Shown one piece after another: positions 9,342-16,217 of a stretch of DNA of 64,000 bases. The notes beneath the pieces were generated by a model. That model made no database searches and was not told the origin of the DNA. It worked only from the letters and a program-made list of their open reading frames with translations. The stretch is from Fibrobacter sp. (GTDB taxonomy: Bacteria > Fibrobacterota > Fibrobacteria > Fibrobacterales > Fibrobacteraceae): NCBI GenBank assembly GCA_024398835.1, contig JAKSIK010000010.1, forward strand, positions 23,164 through 87,163, written 5' to 3'. A program made the translations under genes and the position numbers. The stretch's first letter is position 1; every line of letters starts with the position of its first letter.

Positions 9342-9898
9342 GATCGAAGTCGGTAGGGGTGCCCCGTAGTGTGCTGGTAGGCGAGGCGCTTGCGGACTTC
9401 TTCCAAATACTGGATGTATTTTTCGCTTTGATAATCCCGATAGGTCCAGTCAAAGGCATGGAAGTGACCGTCCTGAAAATAGAGGGTGGGCTCCACAAAG
9501 ATGCCCCGCTGCATATAGACCCGCTGGCGCTGATCTTTTGTGGTGGCGAGGAAGAATTGCCCGAGTGTCATGTAGCCGGGGTCCAGATTTACGGGCCGGA
9601 GTCCTGGAGTGCCGTTTTTATCGGCGATTGCAAGCTCTACCTCATTTGTCCAGAGTTTGATATCTACAATTTCTGTGCGGTCTACCAAAGTTTCGTAACT
9701 GAAAAATGCCCGAACAGGTTTTTCGCCAATCTCATCTTTGTAGTAGTTTGTGAATGCGAATGGGAAGGGTTCCAGATTGAAATCTTCTTCACCAAAACGT
9801 TCGTGAAGTGTTTTGCGGACAGATTCTACAGCTTCGGCGTCTTTTGCTAAAATGCCGACGATGATTTTCACTTTTGCTGGTTCACGAATAGCGCCCAT
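9254..9898 (-). CDS. DUF4416 family protein with a repeat-derived tail
   Basis: A 214-residue cytoplasmic protein of the DUF4416 family, known by TPGLRPVNLDPGYMTLGQFFLATTK near residues 96-120, then RGIFVEPTLYF and WTYRDYQSE. Function is unknown. The family part ends near residue 186. The last 28 residues (from about RSIHNSQL to the stop) are encoded by a dispersed palindromic repeat, so the natural stop codon has apparently been lost to the insertion or the reading frame has run into it. TATATTTT lies eight nucleotides before the ATG at 9898 and no ribosome binding site is seen. It is divergent from the cyclotransferase gene, with 38 bp between. Confidence 0.8.
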   Translation of the reverse strand: MGAIREPAKVKIIVGILAKDAEAVESVRKTLHERFGEEDFNLEPFPFAFTNYYKDEIGEKPVRAFFSYETLVDRTEIVDIKLWTNEVELAIADKNGTPGLRPVNLDPGYMTLGQFFLATTKDQRQRVYMQRGIFVEPTLYFQDGHFHAFDWTYRDYQSEKYIQYLEEVRKRLAYQHTTGHPYRLRSIHNSQLVLRTHFDFGSEMPEQARSFHSP

Positions 9899-9906
9899 GA
9901 CGGAGC

Positions 9907-9934
9907 AAAATATAGAATTTTATAGTTATATTTT
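9907..9934. promoter_or_regulatory. Back-to-back TATATTTT promoter boxes
   Basis: Minus-strand TATATTTT occupies 9907-9914, eight nt before the DUF4416 ATG. Plus-strand TATATTTT occupies 9927-9934, two nt before the first and eight nt before the second in-frame ATG of the cyclotransferase gene. Both genes must be transcribed from these 38 bp, leaving no room for normal leaders. Confidence 0.5.
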
Positions 9935-9936
9935 GC

Positions 9937-10698
9937 ATGAATATGATAGGTTCGCGTCTTTACATTGCTGTGTGGTCGTTGCTTTTGTTTGCAGTATTTG
10001 CTGCTGCAGGCGCGCCTGTGGTGGAACCGGTGTTTTTGGATTCTCTTTCCCATGACCAGAATCATTTTACCCAGGGTTTGTTCTTTGATGGCAAGGAACT
10101 GGTGGAATCTACGGGGCAGTATGGCCGTAGTAGTTTGTATCGCTATGATGCCTCGGGGAAGATTCTTGATTCCGCCGGGCTACAAGAACGCTACTTTGGC
10201 GAAGGTTCCGTCGTTGTGGGTGAGGATCTTTTTTATCTCACCTGGAAATCCAAGAAGGCTTTCATTTATAACCGCAAACATTTTACTGCTAAGGGAGAAT
10301 TCCGCATTCCTACAGAGGGCTGGGGGCTTTCGTTCTGGAATAACTCCCTCATTATGAGTAACGGCAGTCATGAACTGCTTTTGATTGCTCTCGGGAGCTT
10401 CAATACTTTCGGAACCATTGAAGTGAAGGATGATGGTCGCCCGGTTCAAAAGCTCAACGAACTGGAAGTGGTTGGGAATACTTTGTATGCAAATATCTGG
10501 TTTTCCGACTCTATTGCAGTTGTAGATTTGCCTAGCGGCAAAGTACAACGCTATATTGATTGCTCGAAGAAAATTGCAGAACTTCGCAAAAAATTTCCCC
10601 GAATAGATGTGCTGAACGGCATTGCTTTTGATGGCAAGGATTTCTGGATTACAGGGAAGAATTGGCCCTGGATTTATAAGGTGCAGTTGCCTAAATAA
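9937..10698 (+). CDS. Glutaminyl-peptide cyclotransferase (glutamine cyclotransferase family)
   Basis: A 253-residue exported beta-propeller enzyme that turns N-terminal glutamine into pyroglutamate. The signal peptide covers about residues 1-26 (SLLLFAVFAAAGA). The family signature runs through the protein: HDQNHFTQGLFFDGKELVES near residue 40, YGRSSLYRYD, YFGEGSVVV, LTWKSKKAFIYN, EGWGLSFWNN, LNELEVVGNTLYANIW, and VLNGIAFDGKDFWITGKNWP near the end. The ATG at 9943 is a good alternative start, because it sits eight nt behind a TATATTTT box. It stands alone and is followed by a terminator hairpin. Confidence 0.9.
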   Translation: MNMIGSRLYIAVWSLLLFAVFAAAGAPVVEPVFLDSLSHDQNHFTQGLFFDGKELVESTGQYGRSSLYRYDASGKILDSAGLQERYFGEGSVVVGEDLFYLTWKSKKAFIYNRKHFTAKGEFRIPTEGWGLSFWNNSLIMSNGSHELLLIALGSFNTFGTIEVKDDGRPVQKLNELEVVGNTLYANIWFSDSIAVVDLPSGKVQRYIDCSKKIAELRKKFPRIDVLNGIAFDGKDFWITGKNWPWIYKVQLPK

Positions 10699-10739
10699 GG
10701 GTGCGGCTTCTTAAATAAAATTAGATGGAAAACTAACGA

Positions 10740-10772
10740 AAAAAAGGATTCTCTTTCGAGAACCCTCTTTTA
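10740..10772. terminator. Bidirectional terminator
   Basis: An A run, the hairpin GGATTCTC-TTTC-GAGAACCC (one G-U pair), and a T-rich run lie between the convergent cyclotransferase and serS genes. Confidence 0.7.
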
Positions 10773-10797
10773 AATTTCGGCTGAAATTTGTTGCCGA

Positions 10798-12084
10798 TTA
10801 GCGCTTCGGCTCAATTTTTTCCATGCCACCCATGTATGGACGCAGCACTTCAGGAATCAAGAGAGAGCCGTCCTTCTGCTGGTAGTTGTCGCAGATGCCC
10901 ACCATCACGCGCGGAGTGGCAAGGCCAGAGCCATTCAGTGTGTGGACGAAGGTATTCTTTCCGCCAATCTTGGTCTTGATATTTGCGCGACGGGCCTGGT
11001 AGTCTTCGAAGTTGGAGCAACTGGAAACTTCCAGCCACTTCTTTTCCACAGGGGCGTAGACTTCAAGGTCATAGCACTTTGCAGCGCCAAAGCCGAGGTC
11101 GCCTTTGCAGAGTGCGAGACGGTGATAGGGGAGGCCTAGCTTTTCCAGGAGCTTTTCGCCAAAGCGAGTCAATTCCTCGTGGTCTTCGTAGGAGCGTTCC
11201 GGATGAGCGAAGTACACCATTTCCACCTTGTTGAACTGGTGGAGACGGAGAAGACCGCGGGTGTCCTTACCATAGGAGCCGGCTTCACGACGGAAGCAGG
11301 CAGAATAAGCGCAAATGCGTTTCGGAAGTTCAGATTCCGGGATGACTTCGCCGGCATAGAGGTTGGTGAGGGGCACTTCTGCCGTAGGAATGAGGAATAG
11401 GTCGTCATCCTTGTCGCAGCGGTACATGTCTTCTTCAAACTTCGGGAGCTGACCTGTGCCGCGCATGGTGTTGCGGGTGACGAGGTACGGCGGAGTGAAT
11501 TCTTCGAAGCCAGCCTTCTGGTGTTCGTCCAGGAAGAACTGGATGAGGGCACGTTCCAGGCGGGAACCGAGACCGCGATACACCGGAAAACCGGAACCAG
11601 AAATCTTGGCTCCGCGTTCGAAATCGAAAATGCCAAGGCGTTCGCCCAAAGTCTTGTGGTCTACGCGGGCGAAATCGCCATTCTTGGTGTAGAAGTCAAA
11701 GGGAATGGGACCGTCTTTTTCAACGACGTTGTCGCTGGAGTCCTTGCCTTCGGGGGAGCGGGGAGCGATGTTTGGCACATGCATGAGCATTTCGGTCTGC
11801 TTGTAATCCAGATCCTTGAGTTGCTTGTCCAGTTCATCAATCTTGTCGCCCAGAGCGCGCATGGCGGCCACGGCTTCATCCGCATTTTCGCCTTTCTTCT
11901 TCAATTCTCCGATGCGCTTGGATTCTGCGTTGCGTTCGCTCTTCAAACGTTCCACTTCGGTGAGGAGGGGACGGCGTTCGTTATCGATGGCGAGGACGTC
12001 CTTCAGGCTCACGGTAGTGTATTTCTTTTCTGTTTCTGCAATATAATATTCCGGATTTTCACGGATTTTCTTAATGTCAAGCAT
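10798..12084 (-). CDS. serS: Seryl-tRNA synthetase
   Basis: Charges tRNA-Ser and tRNA-Sec-type substrates with serine. The 428 residues show the N-terminal coiled-coil arm (about residues 28-105, rich in Lys and Glu) that grips the long variable arm of tRNA-Ser. The class II core has motif 2 in FRREAGSYGKDTRGLLRLHQF near residues 268-288 and motif 3 in LNGSGLATPRVMVGI near residue 389. The ATG at 12084 has AGAGG upstream, and a TACATTTG box 26 nt upstream suggests a short-leader message, in contrast to the leaderless-looking neighbour lptE. It is divergent from lptE. Confidence 0.97.
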   Translation of the reverse strand: MLDIKKIRENPEYYIAETEKKYTTVSLKDVLAIDNERRPLLTEVERLKSERNAESKRIGELKKKGENADEAVAAMRALGDKIDELDKQLKDLDYKQTEMLMHVPNIAPRSPEGKDSSDNVVEKDGPIPFDFYTKNGDFARVDHKTLGERLGIFDFERGAKISGSGFPVYRGLGSRLERALIQFFLDEHQKAGFEEFTPPYLVTRNTMRGTGQLPKFEEDMYRCDKDDDLFLIPTAEVPLTNLYAGEVIPESELPKRICAYSACFRREAGSYGKDTRGLLRLHQFNKVEMVYFAHPERSYEDHEELTRFGEKLLEKLGLPYHRLALCKGDLGFGAAKCYDLEVYAPVEKKWLEVSSCSNFEDYQARRANIKTKIGGKNTFVHTLNGSGLATPRVMVGICDNYQQKDGSLLIPEVLRPYMGGMEKIEPKR

Positions 12085-12110
12085 TTTATGCCTCTTTGAA
12101 ATTTACGGCT

Positions 12111-12118
12111 CAAATGTA
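12111..12118 (-). promoter_or_regulatory. Promoter box TACATTTG for serS
   Basis: TACATTTG on the minus strand lies 26 nt before the serS ATG, leaving space for the AGAGG ribosome binding site in a leader of about 20 nt. Confidence 0.45.
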
Positions 12119-12148
12119 GTAAAAATGGCGGGAAGGGTAGGATTTATT

Positions 12149-12156
12149 TATATTTG
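12149..12156 (+). promoter_or_regulatory. Promoter box TATATTTG, 4 nt before the lptE-like ATG
   Basis: The sequence reads TATATTTG-TGGT-ATG. This is a perfect copy of the box, too close to the start codon for a ribosome binding site in the transcript. Confidence 0.55.
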
Positions 12157-12160
12157 TGGT

Positions 12161-12667
12161 ATGGGTTTGTTGCGTAAAAGTCTTTTTGCCGTTTTGTTCG
12201 CCGTTGAGGCCTCCTGTTTGTTTGGCTGCTACAGTTTTACGGCAAGTACGCTTCCAAGCCATATCAAGACGGTCCAGATTCATGAAGTGGAAGATAAAAC
12301 CTTGGATCCGGTGTTGGCTAATGACATTCACACGGCTGTAGTGGACATGTTCCGGAAAAATGCCGGAAGCGTTCGCCTGGTGAATGAGGAGGCAAATGCC
12401 GATTTTGAAATCACCCTGTTGAGCTACACCAATAAGCCGGAAAACTACAACAGCAGTAGCGATGTGGAAACATACCGCGTCACCATTCGCGTGAGTGTGA
12501 AGTTCTACGATAATGTGAAAGAGAAGATTATCTACGAGTCCAAATCGCTATCGGCAGATGGAACCTACGATGTGCAGAAGAACGAGACTGAAGACCGCCA
12601 CGGCCAGGCCCGCGCCATCGAGAAGCTTCAGGACTTGATTATTACGAATGCTTTGGCCAAGTGGTAG
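12161..12667 (+). CDS. LptE-like outer-membrane lipoprotein
   Basis: A 168-residue predicted lipoprotein with the lipobox LFGC near residue 20. The sequence after it, YSFTASTLPSHIKTVQIHEVEDKT, is typical of the LptE family, whose members plug the LptD barrel that inserts lipopolysaccharide in the outer membrane. The rest (EANADFEITLLSYTNKPENYN, ETYRVTIRVSVKFYDN) follows the family's two-layer fold. The longer open frame upstream is unlikely, because the signal peptide starts at MGLLRKS (12161). The start lies four nt behind a TATATTTG box and lacks a ribosome binding site. lptD is not in the window. A member of the related DUF4136 group cannot be excluded. Confidence 0.75.
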   Translation: MGLLRKSLFAVLFAVEASCLFGCYSFTASTLPSHIKTVQIHEVEDKTLDPVLANDIHTAVVDMFRKNAGSVRLVNEEANADFEITLLSYTNKPENYNSSSDVETYRVTIRVSVKFYDNVKEKIIYESKSLSADGTYDVQKNETEDRHGQARAIEKLQDLIITNALAKW

Positions 12668-12696
12668 TTGGTTGCTACTTCGCGGCGCTGTAAAAA

Positions 12697-12735
12697 GAAA
12701 ATGCAAGGCTTGTGGCCTTGCATTTTAAGTTTTTA
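12697..12735. terminator. Bidirectional terminator
   Basis: AAAATGCAAGGC-TTGTG-GCCTTGCATTTT is a perfect 12-bp hairpin with flanking A and T runs between the convergent lptE-like and ilvN genes. Confidence 0.85.
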
Positions 12736-12750
12736 TGATTTTCGTAAATC

Positions 12751-13245
12751 CTAGGTTTTGTCTTCACCGCGGAGCATGATGACTTTACCTGTGCGGATGT
12801 ATTCCACAATCTCGAACTTCTGGAGGAGACTCTTGAGGGAATCCACCTTCATGGAGTTGCCGGTAATCTGCACGATGACGGAGTGTTCCGTCATATCCAC
12901 GGTGTTGGCGTGGAAGTGGTCGCAGAGCTGGAGAATCTCGGTGCGCTGTTCAGGTTCGCAGCGGACTTTGATGAGGGCCAGTTCCTTTTCTACGGCGTTG
13001 GTATCGGTATGATCCTTCGCCTGCACCACGTCCACCAGCTTTTCCAACTGTTTGATGATTTGCATCAGGATGTCGGGATTACCGCGGGCGATGATGTTCA
13101 TGCGGCTGAAGTTCGGGTCCAGAGTGGGGGATACCACCAGAGAATCGATGTTGTAGCCGCGGCGGGAGAACACGAGGGCGATGCGCACCAGAACACCCGG
13201 GCGGTTGGCTACTAACAAACTAATAGAATGTGCAATGTCTTTCAT
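12751..13245 (-). CDS. ilvN: Acetolactate synthase small (regulatory) subunit
   Basis: The regulatory partner of acetohydroxyacid synthase, which makes acetolactate for valine, leucine and isoleucine. The N-terminal ACT domain (HSISLLVANRPGVLVRIALV, RRGYNIDSLVVSPT) binds valine for feedback inhibition, and the C-terminal domain ends in EYIRTGKVIMLRGE. I prefer the ATG at 13245, eight nt from a strong AGGAGG; the ATG at 13251 lies only two nt from it. It directly follows ilvB in one operon, with 15 nt between stop and chosen start. At about 164 residues it is the IlvH/IlvN long form. Confidence 0.94.
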   Translation of the reverse strand: MKDIAHSISLLVANRPGVLVRIALVFSRRGYNIDSLVVSPTLDPNFSRMNIIARGNPDILMQIIKQLEKLVDVVQAKDHTDTNAVEKELALIKVRCEPEQRTEILQLCDHFHANTVDMTEHSVIVQITGNSMKVDSLKSLLQKFEIVEYIRTGKVIMLRGEDKT

Positions 13246-13260
13246 TTTCATATCCTCCTA

Positions 13261-14979
13261 TTAGGTCGATCCTGTGGGCTTTTCAAGTTTACCCTTGGGA
13301 GCTTCTGTCATCATGGCGGTGATAGGAGCGCCTGCAGGAATCATGGGATACACGTTGTCTTCCTTTTCGCATTCGCAGTGAATGAGAATCGGACCATCCT
13401 TGTAGTCCAAGGCCTTCTGAATCATTTTCTGGGCGTCGGCAGCGCGCTTGATGCGAAGCCCCGGAATGCCGTAGGCTTCGGCGAGCTTCACAAAGTCCGG
13501 ATTGCCCTTCATGTCCACGCTGGAATAGCGCTTGTCGTAGAACAAATCCTGCCACTGACGGACCATGCCGAGGAACTTGTTGTCCATGACGAAAATCTTG
13601 ATGGGGAGCTTGTGGATGGCTGCTGTAGCCAGTTCCGCTTCCGTCATCTGGAATCCTCCATCACCGCTGAAACTTACCACAGGCCAGCCGGTGGTATTGC
13701 CGAAGGCGGCGCCGATGGCGGCGGGGAATCCAAAGCCCATGGTGCCTGCGCCACCACTACTGTGGAGCTGGCGAGGATTGTTGATGTGGAAGAACTGGGC
13801 CACCCACATCTGGTGCTGACCCACGTCGGTCGTGACGATGGCCTGACCCTTGGTGAGTTCGCTAACTGTTGCAATCACATGCTGCATGCGGAGCCCGCCC
13901 TGCTTGGGATATGTCAGCGGGAAGCGCTTCTTCCAAGTCTGGCAGGTCTTGAGCCAATCGGCAGTATCCAGCTTGTTCACCATAGGCAAAAGCTGCTCGA
14001 GCACGAGCTTTGCGTCACCGCACATGAACACATCCGGCTGCAGGACTTTGCCTTCTTCGGCAGGGTCAATATCGATGTGAAGTTTAACAGCGTCCTTGCA
14101 GAACACGTCCAGCTTGCCGGTAATGCGGTCGTCCCAACGGCTACCGATGCTCATGATGAGATCGCAGTCGAGAACCGCTTTGTTGGCGTACACGGTACCA
14201 TGCATGCCAAGCATGCCGAGGGAAAGTTCGTGATCTGTGGGGAAGGCGCCGAGGCCAAGCATGGTGCAGGCTACGGGAGCGCCCAGCTTTTCGGCCAGTT
14301 CCTTCACTTGACGGCAGGCACCGCTAATCATAGCGCCATGGCCCACGAGGAGCAAAGGCTTCTTGGATTTCTTGATAAGTTCCGCGGCCTTTTCCACATC
14401 TTCAGCAGCTGCGTAGGTGGGAATCTTGTAGCCGGGAAGGTCCATCGTATCTGTGAAGGGAGCGGTGCAGGGGCCTGCTGTCACATCCTTCGGGAGATCG
14501 ATGAGCACGGGGCCCGGGCGACCAGTGCGAGCGATGTGGAAGGCTTCCTTCATCACGCGCGGGAGATCGTTTGCGTCCTTCACCAGATAGGAATGCTTGA
14601 CGGCGGCGAAGGTCATGCCGCTGGTGTCGCATTCCTGGAAGGCGTCCTTGCCGAGGTTCGGAGTCGTCGTCTGGGCGGCGAGAACAACAATCGGGGAGGA
14701 GTCCATCAAAGCTGTATATATACCTGTAAAGGTGTTGGTGGCACCAGGGCCGCTAGTAACCAAAGCTACGCCCACTTTTCCAGTCTGACGGGCATAACCG
14801 TCGGCCATATGGGTGGCTCCCTGCTCGTGGCGGGAGAGGACAACCTTGATACTAGAATCCAGAATGGCGTCGAACATGGGAATGGCCGATCCACCAGGAT
14901 AACCGAAAATGGTGTCGATACCTTCTCTTTTTAGGCACTCGATAATCACTTCGGCTCCGCTTAATGCTTTGTTTGCCAT
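13261..14979 (-). CDS. ilvB: Acetolactate synthase large (catalytic) subunit
   Basis: A 572-residue thiamine diphosphate enzyme that condenses two pyruvates, or pyruvate with 2-ketobutyrate. FGYPGGSAIPMFDAI is near residue 25, the catalytic Glu is in SRHEQGATHMADGYAR near residue 50, and the ThDP-binding GDGGFQMTEAE with the following DNKFLGM is near residue 440. The open frame reaches 15033, but the ATG at 14979 has AAGGA nine nt upstream and fits family starts. It needs the thiamine cofactor whose salvage genes lie at the left edge. A 385-bp AT-rich region separates it from the divergent radC. Confidence 0.97.
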   Translation of the reverse strand: MANKALSGAEVIIECLKREGIDTIFGYPGGSAIPMFDAILDSSIKVVLSRHEQGATHMADGYARQTGKVGVALVTSGPGATNTFTGIYTALMDSSPIVVLAAQTTTPNLGKDAFQECDTSGMTFAAVKHSYLVKDANDLPRVMKEAFHIARTGRPGPVLIDLPKDVTAGPCTAPFTDTMDLPGYKIPTYAAAEDVEKAAELIKKSKKPLLLVGHGAMISGACRQVKELAEKLGAPVACTMLGLGAFPTDHELSLGMLGMHGTVYANKAVLDCDLIMSIGSRWDDRITGKLDVFCKDAVKLHIDIDPAEEGKVLQPDVFMCGDAKLVLEQLLPMVNKLDTADWLKTCQTWKKRFPLTYPKQGGLRMQHVIATVSELTKGQAIVTTDVGQHQMWVAQFFHINNPRQLHSSGGAGTMGFGFPAAIGAAFGNTTGWPVVSFSGDGGFQMTEAELATAAIHKLPIKIFVMDNKFLGMVRQWQDLFYDKRYSSVDMKGNPDFVKLAEAYGIPGLRIKRAADAQKMIQKALDYKDGPILIHCECEKEDNVYPMIPAGAPITAMMTEAPKGKLEKPTGST

Positions 14980-15364
14980 GATTTTCCTTGTGTTGGTTTT
15001 TGATAATTTTAATTTTTGTTTAAAATTTACCAATGTTTTTGAATTCTGGCAACCGGTTTATGGGGGATGTTTGTTAAAAATATGGTAAATTTTGTGTAAG
15101 TTTGAATGGATTTTAATTTTGATTGTGCTAAAATCTCGCTGATTTTATACAAAACGTTGATTGATGATGGAAACTGTATTTAAATTGATGATGTTTTATA
15201 TAAAATTTAATGTTTAGTGTGATTGCTTGTTCTAAAAATGGTGAATTTTGCTTAAAATTAGACGACCTCCGTCCATTTTCATAAAAATTTCAAAAAAATG
15301 TGAAAAATCTCCGAAAAAAGCGTCTTATAGGGTAAACACATAAAAATTCATAGGAGTTTACGAA
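14980..15364. other. Long AT-rich divergent intergenic region with three similar sites
   Basis: No gene is seen in these 385 bp. The region is very AT-rich and must hold promoters for ilvB (leftward) and radC (rightward). A word close to AAAAATATGGTAAATTTT occurs three times: on the minus strand at about 15019-15040, and on the plus strand at about 15073-15100 and 15231-15259. These could be operators or degraded repeats. radC has a TAGGAG ribosome binding site just before its ATG. Confidence 0.5.
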
Positions 15365-16045
15365 ATGGACCAGGAAAATCTACTTCCCCGAGAAAAATTG
15401 CAGCAGCGGGGGGCGGCAACCCTTACCAGCGAGGAGCTTTTGGCCATCATTCTCGGGAGCGGCACACGGGACTGCGATGTTTTCGAGCTTTCACGCAACC
15501 TCTCGAGCTACCTTTCTTCAGCGACATCTATGCCAGAAATGGACAGCCTTCTTAGGATTCGAGGCCTCGGGCGTGCGAAGGCGACTCAGGTGCTTGCCTG
15601 CCTCGAGCTTTCGGGCCGCTATATTTTGGGCAACAAGGCGATTTCTATAATGAGGCCGGAGGACATCTTGCCGCGGCTCGCTTACCTCAAGTATGAGCCG
15701 CAGGAGCACCTGGTGGTGGTGACCTTGAACTCGGTAAACCGCGTCATCAATATCCACGAGGTGACCACTGGCCTTGTGAACCAGACGCCGGTGCATCCGC
15801 GGGAGGCCTTTTGCCGAGCGGTGGAGGATAAGGCGGTGTCCGTCATATTCGCGCATAATCATCCTTCGGGTTCCAGCGAACCCAGCGCAGACGACTATGC
15901 CATCACTCGGGTTTTGTGTGCCGCCGGTAAAATTCTCCAGATCCCAGTCATAGACCATGTCGTCATCGGGAAAAGTGGGTTTACCAGTATTTGCCGTGAG
16001 CATCCAGAATTCTTTGAGAAGGGGCTTATGTCTGCAATCGTGTGA
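15365..16045 (+). CDS. radC: RadC-family JAB/MPN domain protein
   Basis: A 226-residue protein of the RadC (DUF2466) family. Residues 15-80 hold helix-hairpin-helix DNA-binding segments (MDSLLRIRGLGRAKATQVLA near residue 60). Residues 105-226 are a JAB/MPN metal-binding domain with the full motif HNHPSGSSEPSADD (His164, His166 and Asp176 or Asp177). The old assignment to DNA repair has been withdrawn for E. coli; the true function is unknown, though members are often seen with mobile elements or competence. Here it stands alone, with no mobile-element genes next to it, so it looks like the core genomic copy. Confidence 0.93.
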   Translation: MDQENLLPREKLQQRGAATLTSEELLAIILGSGTRDCDVFELSRNLSSYLSSATSMPEMDSLLRIRGLGRAKATQVLACLELSGRYILGNKAISIMRPEDILPRLAYLKYEPQEHLVVVTLNSVNRVINIHEVTTGLVNQTPVHPREAFCRAVEDKAVSVIFAHNHPSGSSEPSADDYAITRVLCAAGKILQIPVIDHVVIGKSGFTSICREHPEFFEKGLMSAIV

Positions 16046-16169
16046 CGCAAATCACATTTTGGGTTGGGGAGTAAATATAAATGTAAAATTATCTTGTGGT
16101 AAAGGAGAAAACCTCGATTTTATAGGCTTTTTGCCGATTTGCGTTTAGAATGTTGTGATGGAGAATAGC

Positions 16170-16177
16170 TATATTTG
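16170..16177 (+). promoter_or_regulatory. Promoter box TATATTTG for the OmpA-family gene
   Basis: TATATTTG lies 40 nt before the ATG, leaving a leader of about 35 nt with a good AAGGAG ribosome binding site. It shows the same box used with a normal leader. Confidence 0.55.
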
Positions 16178-16217
16178 AGCGCAAACTTAATGACTATTCC
16201 AATTATAAGGAGACTCT

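Noticed and set aside
13228..14934. Long open frame (568 codons) on the plus strand opposite ilvB
   Set aside because: It is the antisense shadow of ilvB; the composition is His/Val/Gly-rich with no domain, while the minus strand encodes a complete acetolactate synthase.
15365..16045. RadC as a sign of a genomic island
   Set aside because: RadC genes often ride on mobile elements, but the neighbours ilvB and an OmpA-family gene are core genes and no integrase or transfer gene is close.
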